A DNA stretch of 22,009 nucleotides from CAZAEL01 sp964484135 (lineage in GTDB: Bacteria; Elusimicrobiota; Elusimicrobia; FEN-1173): assembly GCA_964484135.1 (NCBI GenBank), contig CAZAEL010000038.1, forward strand, positions 1 to 22,009. Reading direction: 5' to 3'. Positions 13,971 to 21,187 of the stretch are shown here, one piece after another; within the stretch, counting starts at the first letter, position 1, and each line of letters starts with the position of its first letter. The notes beneath the pieces were generated by a model. It was not told the origin of the DNA and ran no database searches. It saw nothing but the letters and a program-made list of their open reading frames with translations. A program made the translations under genes and the position numbers.

Positions 13971-15929
13971 ATGTTAGACCACGCGTACCTCATCCCCCTG
14001 CTTCCCCTGGTGTCCTTCGCGCTGATCCTGGCGGTGGGGCGCTGGCTGCCTCTGGAGGGGGCCTGGCTGGGGATCCTGGCCGCGCTGTACGGCCTGATCC
14101 ATTCCATCGGCTTGGTGGCGGGGCTGTACACGGGCCAGGTGCCCCTGCCGTCGGAAGGCCTGAACGGACGCTTCTTCGAGAGCGCGGTCACCTGGTTCCA
14201 GGCCGGGTGGATCCGCCTGGAGACGGGGGTGCTCATCGACGGTTTGTCCGCCATGATGCTCCTGGTGGTCACGCTGGTGTCCTTTTTGGTGCAGGTCTAT
14301 TCCCTGGGGTACCAGCACGGCAGGCCGCGCTTCGGCCGCTACTACGCCTATTTGTCCCTGTTCACCTTTTCCATGCTGCTGCTGGTGGTGGCCAACAACT
14401 TCCTCCAGTTCTTCATCGGCTGGGAACTGGTGGGGGTGTGCTCCTACCTTTTGATCGGTTTCGAGTTCGAGCGTCCGGCCGCGGCGTACGCGGGCCGCAA
14501 GGCCTTCATCACCACCAAGATGGGGGACCTGGGGATGTACGTGGGGCTCCTGCTCCTGTTCAGCAGCGCCGGCACCTTCAACTTCGCCATCCTCAAGCAG
14601 GGGCACGTGGCCGCCGGTCTGATCTCGCCGGAATTGGCCTGCGCCGTGGCCCTTTTGCTTTTCTGCGGCGCGGTGGGCAAGTCGGCCCAGGTGCCGCTGC
14701 ACGTGTGGCTGCCGGACGCCATGGAGGGCCCCACGCCCGTGTCCGCCCTGATCCACGCCGCCACCATGGTGGCGGCCGGCGTCTTCCTGGTGGCCCGGGT
14801 GGACTTCCTCTTCGCCCTTTCGCCCACGGCGCTCTCCGTGGTGGCCTGGACCGGGTGCGTGACCGCGCTCGTGGCCGCTTCCAGCGCGCTGGTGGCCAAC
14901 GACATCAAGCGGGTGCTGGCCTTTTCCACGGTCAGCCAGCTCGGGTACATGATGCTGGCCCTGGGCGTGGGCAGCACCCACGCCGCCATGTTCCACCTGA
15001 CCACGCACGCCTTCTTCAAGGCGCTCCTGTTCCTGGGGTCCGGCAGCGTCATCCACGCGGTCCACACCAACGACATCTGGAAGATGGGGGGGCTGTCCAA
15101 AAAGCTTCCCGTCACCTTCGTCACGTTCGGCTGCGGCACCCTGGCCATCATCGGCTTTCCCGGCTTCGCGGGCTTTTTCAGCAAGGAGGGCATCCTGGCC
15201 GCGGCCCTGGCCGGCCATCACCCGGTGCTCTTCGCGCTGGCGGGTTTCACCGCTTTTCTGACCGCCTTCTACATGTGCCGCGTCTTCTTCGTGACTTTCT
15301 TGGGCGACCCGCGGGACCCGCACCTGTTCGCCCACGCCCACGAGGGGGGGCCGTCCATGGGCCTGCCCCTGTCGCTGCTGGCGGTCTTGTCCGTGGCCGC
15401 GGGGTTCTTCCTGACCTATGTCTGGCCCTTCGACCATTGGGTGCCGTCCCTGGGGGAGGAACATCACGGGTGGCTGGTGCCGGGCGTGTCCCTGGGCGCG
15501 CTGGTGGCGGGCGCGGGCCTGGCCTGGACCATGTACCGCAACCGGAACCCGGACCCGGCCCAGTTGGCCCAGAAATGGCCGAAGGTCTACAATTTCCTGG
15601 GGCGGCGGTACCTGGATGAGATCTACCTTGAATTGATCGAGCGCGTCGTGTACCGCCCCGCGCGGGCCCTGTCCCGTTTCGATTACGACGTCCTGGACCA
15701 GGGGATCGTGGACGGCTTCGGCTGGGTCGCGGAACGGGTGGCGCGGTTCAAGCGCTGGTTCGACGACACGGTCGTGGACGGCCTGTTGGTGAACGGCGCG
15801 GGCCGCCTGTCCCAGACCCTGGGCGCGGGCGCGCGGCGTCTCCAGACGGGCTACGCCCAGTTCTATCTTTTGGCGGTGGCCTTCGGCCTGAGTCTGCTCA
15901 TCCTGTGGGCGGTCAGAGTTTTCGGCTAA
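13971..15929 (+). CDS. nuoL: NADH-quinone oxidoreductase subunit L (antiporter-like)
   Basis: The 652-residue subunit is the distal proton-pumping one. It has about 14 antiporter-like helices plus a C-terminal lateral helix and a final membrane anchor (628-650). Key residues are present: Glu152 (IGWELVGVCSYLLIGF), Lys237 (GAVGKSAQVPLHVWLPDAMEGPTPVSALIH) and the histidine-rich region HLTTHAFFKALLF. ATG 13971 matches the family N-terminus (MLDHAYLIPLLP), but no Shine-Dalgarno precedes it, because the pyrimidine-rich right arm of element G fills the place. An in-frame GTG at 13917 would translate the repeat and is rejected. Confidence 0.95.
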   Translation: MLDHAYLIPLLPLVSFALILAVGRWLPLEGAWLGILAALYGLIHSIGLVAGLYTGQVPLPSEGLNGRFFESAVTWFQAGWIRLETGVLIDGLSAMMLLVVTLVSFLVQVYSLGYQHGRPRFGRYYAYLSLFTFSMLLLVVANNFLQFFIGWELVGVCSYLLIGFEFERPAAAYAGRKAFITTKMGDLGMYVGLLLLFSSAGTFNFAILKQGHVAAGLISPELACAVALLLFCGAVGKSAQVPLHVWLPDAMEGPTPVSALIHAATMVAAGVFLVARVDFLFALSPTALSVVAWTGCVTALVAASSALVANDIKRVLAFSTVSQLGYMMLALGVGSTHAAMFHLTTHAFFKALLFLGSGSVIHAVHTNDIWKMGGLSKKLPVTFVTFGCGTLAIIGFPGFAGFFSKEGILAAALAGHHPVLFALAGFTAFLTAFYMCRVFFVTFLGDPRDPHLFAHAHEGGPSMGLPLSLLAVLSVAAGFFLTYVWPFDHWVPSLGEEHHGWLVPGVSLGALVAGAGLAWTMYRNRNPDPAQLAQKWPKVYNFLGRRYLDEIYLELIERVVYRPARALSRFDYDVLDQGIVDGFGWVAERVARFKRWFDDTVVDGLLVNGAGRLSQTLGAGARRLQTGYAQFYLLAVAFGLSLLILWAVRVFG

Positions 15930-15934
15930 CTATA

Positions 15935-16008
15935 GATTAGGGACGGGGGATAAGAGATAAAACCGTGAAAAAATCTCTTGTCTCTGATCTCTTATCTCTC
16001 ATCTATCA
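15935..16008 (+). repeat. Heptad inverted-repeat element H (nuoL / nuoM)
   Basis: Left heptads are GATTAGG, GACGGGG, GATAAGA, GATAAAA (15935-15962). Right heptads are TCTCTTG, TCTCTGA, TCTCTTA, TCTCTCA, TCTATCA (15974-16008). GATAAGAGAT (15949-15958) pairs perfectly with ATCTCTTATC (15987-15996). A separate AAGGAG follows at 16012-16017 for nuoM. Confidence 0.9.
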
Positions 16009-16023
16009 CTTAAGGAGTCATCC

Positions 16024-17514
16024 ATGGGCGTCCTGAGCTTGATCACCTTCCTGCCCCTTCTGGGGGCGGTCCTCATCCTCTTCATGAACGAGGAGAACAA
16101 ACCGTTCATCCGGGGGCTGGCCACCGTTTTCGCGTCCATTCCCCTGGCGTTGTCCGTGTGGCTGTACGCCAACTTCGACGCCGCCTCCGGCGGCATCCAG
16201 TTTTTGGAAAAGGCGGCCTGGATCCCGGCCTTCAACATCCACTACACCGTGGGCGTGGACGGCCTGTCCCTGCCCCTGGTGATCCTGACCGCGCTCCTGT
16301 CCCTGGTGTCCATCATCGCCTCCTACGGCATCCAGAACCGCGTGAAAGAATATTTCTTCTGGTTCCTGCTCCTGGAGACCGGCATGACCGGCGTGTTCGT
16401 GGCCCTGGACTTCTTCCTCTTCTACGTGTTCTGGGAGATCACGCTGGTGCCCATGTATTTCCTCATCGGCATCTGGGGCGGCCCCAAGAAGGAGTACGCG
16501 GCCGTCAAGTTCTTCCTCTATACGCTCTTCGGCAGCGTGTTCATGCTGCTGGGCATGCTGGCGCTCTACTTCGCCAGCGAGCCCCGCACCTTCGACCTGC
16601 TGGAGCTGGCCCAGCAGTCCGGCCGTTTCCCCCTGAAGCTGCAGATCCTGGCGTTCCTGGCGCTGTACCTGGGCTTCGCCATCAAGATCCCGGCCTTCCC
16701 GTTCCACACCTGGCTGCCCCTGGCCCACGTGGAGGCGCCCACGGCCGTGTCCGTGATCCTGGCCGGCGTGCTGCTGAAGATGGGGAGCTACGGCCTGTTG
16801 CGCGTGTCCTACCCCGTCCTGCCGGAGGCCACCAAGTGGTTCCTCTATCCCCTGGTGATCATCGCCTTCATCAACATCGTGTACGGGGCCTTCTGCGCCA
16901 TGGCCCAGAAGGACATGAAGCGCATGGTGGCTTATTCGTCCGTCAACCACATGGGGTACTGCATGCTGGGCATGGCGGCCTTGACCGGCGCCAACGCCTC
17001 GGCCGGTCTCTCCGGCGCGGTGCTCCAGATGGTGACCCACGGCATCATCACGGGCTCCCTGTTCCTTTTGGTGGGCGTGATCTACGACCGCGCCCACACC
17101 CGCAACATCGACGAGTTCGGCGGCCTGGGCCTGAAGCTGCCCGTGTTCACCGGCATCATGATCGTGCAGGCCATGGCTTCCCTGGGCCTGCCCGGACTGG
17201 CGGGGTTCGTGTCCGAGTTTCTCTGCTTCCTGGGGGCCTTCGGCCAGGCGCACTTCCGTGTCTGGGTGGTCTTGTCCGTCATCGGCATCGTGGTCACCGC
17301 GGCCTTCTTCCTCAAGCTGATCAAGGACGTGTTCATGGGGGAGTTCAACCCGCGCTGGGAAGGGCGCCTCACGGACATGAGCCCGCGCGAACTCATCGCC
17401 ACCCTTCCCCTGGTGGCCCTGACCGTCGTGCTGGGCGTGTACCCCAAGCTGGCCCTGAAGGTCATGGACGCCACGCTCACGGGCCTGATCCAGAAGGTGA
17501 TGGGCGGGGTCTGA
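16024..17514 (+). CDS. nuoM: NADH-quinone oxidoreductase subunit M (antiporter-like)
   Basis: The 496-residue proton-pumping subunit has the conserved Glu138 (FWEITLVPMYFLIGIWGG), Lys221 (AIKIPAFPFHTWLPLAHVEAPT) and Lys252 (LLKMGSYGLLR), the central charged axis of the antiporter fold. ATG 16024 is served by AAGGAG at 16012-16017. It lies between L and N in the standard order, and nothing is missing. Confidence 0.97.
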   Translation: MGVLSLITFLPLLGAVLILFMNEENKPFIRGLATVFASIPLALSVWLYANFDAASGGIQFLEKAAWIPAFNIHYTVGVDGLSLPLVILTALLSLVSIIASYGIQNRVKEYFFWFLLLETGMTGVFVALDFFLFYVFWEITLVPMYFLIGIWGGPKKEYAAVKFFLYTLFGSVFMLLGMLALYFASEPRTFDLLELAQQSGRFPLKLQILAFLALYLGFAIKIPAFPFHTWLPLAHVEAPTAVSVILAGVLLKMGSYGLLRVSYPVLPEATKWFLYPLVIIAFINIVYGAFCAMAQKDMKRMVAYSSVNHMGYCMLGMAALTGANASAGLSGAVLQMVTHGIITGSLFLLVGVIYDRAHTRNIDEFGGLGLKLPVFTGIMIVQAMASLGLPGLAGFVSEFLCFLGAFGQAHFRVWVVLSVIGIVVTAAFFLKLIKDVFMGEFNPRWEGRLTDMSPRELIATLPLVALTVVLGVYPKLALKVMDATLTGLIQKVMGGV

Positions 17515-17545
17515 CCCGCCCTTTTCATTTGAAGGAGACATCGGC

Positions 17546-18967
17546 TTGACCCTTTCCGTCCTCGCTCCCGAACTGGTCCTTTCCCTGGCCGCCCTCATCC
17601 TCCTGGTGGGCGACACCGTGGCGCCCGGCCGCCGCCGTCTCTGGCTGGGCCTGGCGGCCGCTTCGGTCCTGGCCGCCGGCGCGCTGGTGTTCGGCGGATC
17701 CCATCCGGACGGCGTGGCCCTGGGCATGCTGGCCGTGGACGGGCTGGGACGCTTCTTCAAGGCCGTGCTCTTGAGCGGCGTGCTCCTGGTCCTGGGCCTG
17801 TCCTCCGACTACGGCGGGTTCCGCTCGCGCGGCGCCGGAACGGGCCGCGCCATGGGGTGGGGGACGTACGCCGGCCTGATCCTCCTCTCCGCCGTGGGCC
17901 TGCTCCTCCTGGTGTCGGCCGCGGACTTCATTTTGGTCGTGGTGGCGCTGGAGCTCATCAGCGTCACCTCCTTCATCCTCACGGGGTATCTGAAGGACGA
18001 CCGGCGCTCCAGCGAGGCGGCCATCAAATTTTTCCTGGTGGGGGCCTTCTCCTCCGGGCTCATGATCTACGGCATCTCCCTGTTGTACGGCCTGCTGGGC
18101 ACCACCCGGCTGGACGCCCTGCTCCAAGCCGACGTGCTGAGCCTGCCCCACCTGCTCCTGGCGGGCGCCCTGCTCTTCATCCTGGCCGGTTTCGGGTTCA
18201 AGCTGGCCATGGTGCCCTTCCACATGTGGGTGCCGGACGCGTACGAGGGCGCGCCCACGCCCGTGACCGCCTATTTGTCCGTGGCGCCCAAGGCCGCGGC
18301 CCTGGGGGTCCTGGTGCGGGCCCTGCCCCACCACGCCTCCCTGGACCTGACCGCGGCGCTGGCGGTCCTGGCCGCGGCCACCATGACCCTGGGCAACCTG
18401 GCGGCCCTGCGGCAGACCAACGTGAAGCGGCTCCTGGCCTATTCCTCCATCGCCCAGGTGGGCTACATCCTGGTGGGTTTCGTGGCGGCGGGGCGGCTGG
18501 GGCTGTCGTCCGTCCTGGTGTACACCCTGGCGTACCTGTTCATGAACCTGGGCGTTTTCGCCTGCGTGATCGCGGTGGGCAACGAGGCGCAGACCGAGGA
18601 CATCGACGGCTTTTCCGGCCTGTCCCAACGGTCCTTCTGGCTGGCGCTCATGGCCACGGTCTTCCTCTTGTCCCTGACCGGCATCCCGCCCATGGTCGGG
18701 TTCGTGGGGAAGTTTTCCGTCTTCGCCGCGGCCATGGCCGAGGGCTGGCAGTGGCTGGCCGTGGTGGGCGTGCTGAACAGCGTGGTGTCCTTCGCTTACT
18801 ATTTCGGGCTGGTGCACCGGATGTTCTTCGTCGCGCCGCCCCGGCCGGGCAAAGTGGCGCTCTCTCCCTCCCTGGCCGGCTGCCTGGCCCTGACCTTGGC
18901 GGTCACGTTGTGGGCGGGGCTTTTTCCCAACGGCCTCCTGGCCTGGGTCCAGAGGGTGGTGCCGTGA
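17546..18967 (+). CDS. nuoN: NADH-quinone oxidoreductase subunit N (antiporter-like)
   Basis: The 473-residue third antiporter-like subunit has Glu136 (ALELISVTSFILTGY), Lys219 (GFGFKLAMVPFHMWVPDAYEGAPTPV) and Lys249 (VAPKAA). The start is TTG 17546 with AAGGAG at 17532-17537; the next in-frame ATG would remove the first helices. It is the last nuo gene. The stop TGA opens palindromic element I, after which a prenyl synthase follows on the same strand. Confidence 0.95.
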   Translation: MTLSVLAPELVLSLAALILLVGDTVAPGRRRLWLGLAAASVLAAGALVFGGSHPDGVALGMLAVDGLGRFFKAVLLSGVLLVLGLSSDYGGFRSRGAGTGRAMGWGTYAGLILLSAVGLLLLVSAADFILVVVALELISVTSFILTGYLKDDRRSSEAAIKFFLVGAFSSGLMIYGISLLYGLLGTTRLDALLQADVLSLPHLLLAGALLFILAGFGFKLAMVPFHMWVPDAYEGAPTPVTAYLSVAPKAAALGVLVRALPHHASLDLTAALAVLAAATMTLGNLAALRQTNVKRLLAYSSIAQVGYILVGFVAAGRLGLSSVLVYTLAYLFMNLGVFACVIAVGNEAQTEDIDGFSGLSQRSFWLALMATVFLLSLTGIPPMVGFVGKFSVFAAAMAEGWQWLAVVGVLNSVVSFAYYFGLVHRMFFVAPPRPGKVALSPSLAGCLALTLAVTLWAGLFPNGLLAWVQRVVP

Positions 18968-19027
18968 CCCCATCACCTGTCCCGACTGCGAAGCAGGCGT
19001 GCCGCCTGCGGACAGGTGATGGGGTGA
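18965..19027 (+). repeat. Palindromic element I (nuoN / prenyl synthase)
   Basis: TGACCCCATCACCTGTCC (18965-18982) starts at the nuoN stop and pairs with 19010-19027 at 17 of 18 positions. The interior contains CGACTGCGAAGCAGGCGT, shared with element C, and an inner GCAGGC/GCCTGC hairpin. The C-to-T change in the left arm relative to element C is matched by G-to-A in the right arm, so pairing is kept. Confidence 0.88.
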
Positions 19028-19089
19028 CCCCCTGTCCCATGTCCGGACCGCAAAACCTTTCTCTTGCTGGTAAACAGGTGCTGAGATGA
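19024..19089 (+). CDS. Possible 21-codon leader ORF before the prenyl synthase
   Basis: GTG 19024 lies four bases after AGGTGA (19014-19019), exactly where nuoD and nuoJ start in the related elements. The frame gives 21 residues (MTPCPMSGPQNLSLAGKQVLR) and stops at TGA 19087-19089, overlapping the synthase ATG as ATGA. It may be a coupling leader rather than a functional peptide. Alternatively it is what remains of a second, degenerate element, since ACAGGTGCTGAGATGACCCC at 19075-19094 looks like another right arm. Confidence 0.35.
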   Translation: MTPCPMSGPQNLSLAGKQVLR

Positions 19090-20084
19090 CCCCCGTCGCC
19101 CAGATCTTCGAGCCCATCCGGCAGGCTGTGGGCGCCAGGACGCTCATGGCCTTCCTGGCGGAGCTGGACCAGGACCTGTCCGGGTTCGCCGCTTCCCGCC
19201 GGGGGTTCCTGTCGCAGCTGGCGGACTACGTTTTGACCGGTTCCGGCAAGCGGGTGCGGCCGGGCCTGGTGTTCCTGGCCTCCCAGTTCGGCCGGGCCCG
19301 GGCCGAGGCCGTCAAGGAAACGGCCCTGGCCGTGGAGATGATCCACATCGCCACCCTGGTGCACGACGACTTGGTGGACCAGGCCGTCATGCGGCGGCAG
19401 AAGCCCACCGTGGCCGTGCAGTTCGGCGGCGGGGCCGCCGTGCTCCTGGGCGATTACGTGTACGCCCAGGCCTTCCAGAGGCTTTCCGTCCTCGGGGACC
19501 CCGCGCTCCTGGAGCTTTTCTCCGCCACCACCATGAGCATGTGCGAGGGTGAGATCGAGCAGCTGGAACGCCGGTACGACTTCAACCTGTCCGAAGCGGA
19601 ATATCTCGTTTTCCTGGAAAAGAAGACCGCCTCCCTCATGGCCGCCTCCTGCCGGGCCGGCGCCCATCTGGCGGGCCTGCCGGTCCCGCAGCAACGGGCC
19701 CTGGAAACCTTCGGCCACCGGGTGGGCCTGGCCTTCCAGATCGTGGACGACATCCTGGACCTGGAGGGGGAGGAGTCCCTGACCGGCAAAACCCTCCGCA
19801 CGGACCTGATGTACGGCAAGATGACCCTGCCCCTCATCCATTTCGGGAGCCGGCTCAAGACCGCCGCGGACCGGGACGCGTTCTTGCAGATCCTCAAGAA
19901 CCCCAACGGCCAGGTGTCCGACCTGATCCGCCTGGTGCACGACGCCGGCTCCATGGAGTACAGCCGCGCCAAGGTGCGGGACCTCCTGGCCCAGGCCGAG
20001 GAGGCGCTGGCCCTTTTGCCGGACCACCCGTCCCGCAGCCTCCTGACGGACATCGCCCGCAGGCTGTCGGACAGGCAGGTATAA
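19086..20084 (+). CDS. ispB: Polyprenyl diphosphate synthase (quinone side chain)
   Basis: This 332-residue trans-isoprenyl diphosphate synthase extends an allylic diphosphate with isopentenyl diphosphate. Motifs are GSGKRVRP (52-59), the first aspartate motif DDLVD (94-98) in IHIATLVHDDLVDQAVMRR, K180-T181, and the second, FQIVDDILDLEG, with DDILD at 221-225. Small residues upstream of the first motif fit a long-chain product (C35 or longer), as for quinone tails. A geranylgeranyl-type product cannot be excluded. ATG 19086 has AGGTG at 19076-19080. The context with ubiE and NDH-1 supports a quinone role. It is followed after 12 bases by tatA. Confidence 0.9.
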   Translation: MTPVAQIFEPIRQAVGARTLMAFLAELDQDLSGFAASRRGFLSQLADYVLTGSGKRVRPGLVFLASQFGRARAEAVKETALAVEMIHIATLVHDDLVDQAVMRRQKPTVAVQFGGGAAVLLGDYVYAQAFQRLSVLGDPALLELFSATTMSMCEGEIEQLERRYDFNLSEAEYLVFLEKKTASLMAASCRAGAHLAGLPVPQQRALETFGHRVGLAFQIVDDILDLEGEESLTGKTLRTDLMYGKMTLPLIHFGSRLKTAADRDAFLQILKNPNGQVSDLIRLVHDAGSMEYSRAKVRDLLAQAEEALALLPDHPSRSLLTDIARRLSDRQV

Positions 20085-20096
20085 TTAGGAGGTCCT

Positions 20097-20279
20097 ATGT
20101 TCGGAATGGGCATGCAGGAACTTCTGGTCATCCTGGTCATCGCTCTCTTGCTGTTCGGGGCCAAACGCCTGCCCGAGATCGGCCGCAGCCTGGGCAAGGC
20201 GCTCTCGTCGTTCAAGCAGGGCCTGAAAGACGGCCAGGAAGAGGGGAAAAAGGACGACAACGCGCCTCCGAAAGCATGA
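20097..20279 (+). CDS. tatA: Sec-independent protein translocase subunit TatA
   Basis: The 60-residue protein has a short N-terminal membrane helix (about 6-20, MQELLVILVIALLLFG), the hinge FGAKRLPEIGRSLGKAL and an amphipathic helix, then a charged tail ending in KKDDNAPPKA. This is the pore-forming subunit of the twin-arginine pathway for folded proteins. AGGAGG at 20087-20092 precedes the ATG by four bases. A separate tatB is not seen, so this may be a dual TatA/B form. Confidence 0.95.
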   Translation: MFGMGMQELLVILVIALLLFGAKRLPEIGRSLGKALSSFKQGLKDGQEEGKKDDNAPPKA

Positions 20280-20326
20280 GCAGTTGATCCATTTTTCGAG
20301 GAAGCGTCCGTCCTCCTCCTTCCCCC

Positions 20327-21067
20327 ATGTCCTCCCCTGAATCCTCTCTCCCGTCCGACACCCCGCAGGACCAAGCCCAGCCCCTGACCGACCATCTGGA
20401 AGAGCTCCGCTCCCGTCTTTTGTGGAGCCTCCTGGCCGTGGCCGTCTCTTCCGCCGTTTGTTGGTTCTACGTGGACGTCTTCATCCACCAGATGGCGCGC
20501 ATCACCGGCCCCATGGTGTTTTTGGCGCCTTTCGAGGCCTTCGCCGCCAAGCTCAAGCTGGCCCTGGCCCTGGGCGTCTTCTTCGCGGTGCCGGTCCTCA
20601 TCTACCACGTGTGGCGGTTCGTGGGCGTGGCCCTGACCATCAGCGAACAGCGGGTGGTGCTGGGCGCCCTGCCCTTTTCCTACCTGTTGTTCGCGGCCGG
20701 GGCCTCGCTGGCCTGGTTCGTGGTCATGCCTGTGGGCCTGAAATTCCTGATGACCTTCGGCTCCGGCGACCTCAAGCCCTTTTTGTCGGTCCAGTCCTGC
20801 CTCCGGTTCGCGGTGTGGCTGGCCCTGGGCCTGGGGCTCCTGTTCCAGATCCCGGTGGTGGTGGCGGGACTGGCCAAGTGGGGGATGCTCCGCTCCGCGG
20901 CTCTGCGGCGATACCGCCGCCACGCGGTGCTGGCCATCTTCGTCCTGGCCGCGGTGCTGACCCCGGGACCGGACGTGGTGTCCCAACTCCTCCTGGCCGC
21001 GCCGACCTATGTGCTTTTTGAGGTTTCCGTATTGCTGGCGATGTGGTTGGAGCCAAAGGACCAGTAG
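20327..21067 (+). CDS. tatC: Sec-independent protein translocase subunit TatC
   Basis: The 246-residue protein has six membrane helices and receives twin-arginine signal peptides. The family N-terminal motif LTDHLEELRSRLLWSL (about 20-35) with its conserved Glu is present. So are FLAPFEAFAAKLKLALALG, the PF-containing third segment, and LTPGPDVVSQLLLAAPTYVLFEVSVLLA. The length is normal. No Shine-Dalgarno is visible directly before ATG 20327; the preceding 20 bases are C/T-rich and resemble an anti-Shine-Dalgarno, so coupling to tatA is likely. The gene ends at an intrinsic terminator. Confidence 0.95.
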   Translation: MSSPESSLPSDTPQDQAQPLTDHLEELRSRLLWSLLAVAVSSAVCWFYVDVFIHQMARITGPMVFLAPFEAFAAKLKLALALGVFFAVPVLIYHVWRFVGVALTISEQRVVLGALPFSYLLFAAGASLAWFVVMPVGLKFLMTFGSGDLKPFLSVQSCLRFAVWLALGLGLLFQIPVVVAGLAKWGMLRSAALRRYRRHAVLAIFVLAAVLTPGPDVVSQLLLAAPTYVLFEVSVLLAMWLEPKDQ

Positions 21068-21070
21068 GAT

Positions 21071-21091
21071 AGGGGGCCTTCGGCCCTTTTT
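21071..21091 (+). terminator. Intrinsic terminator after tatC
   Basis: AGGGGGCC, loop TTC, GGCCCTTTTT forms a GC stem running into five T residues, starting four bases after the tatC stop. It probably ends the long + strand transcription block. Confidence 0.82.
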
Positions 21092-21097
21092 GTTGTC

Positions 21098-21117
21098 ATT
21101 CCCGCGCCAGCGGGAAT
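21098..21117. repeat. Short palindrome ATTCCCGC...GCGGGAAT
   Basis: A perfect 8-bp inverted repeat with a GCCA loop. It resembles the short ATTCCC/GGGAAT palindromes dispersed in many bacterial genomes. Only one copy is in this window. Confidence 0.6.
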
Positions 21118-21146
21118 CCAGTTCCGATTCTTTTCTCTATCTTGTC

Positions 21147-21168
21147 ATTGCGAGCGGAGCGAAGCAAT
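21147..21168. repeat. REP-like element CATTGCGAGCG...CGAAGCAAT
   Basis: CATTGCGAGCGGAGCGAAGCAAT is an imperfect palindrome of a type I know as a dispersed intergenic repeat in many unrelated bacteria. It lies 30 bases after the previous palindrome, so this spacer has collected repeats. Confidence 0.6.
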
Positions 21169-21187
21169 CGCGCTTTTCGTGTTTTGC

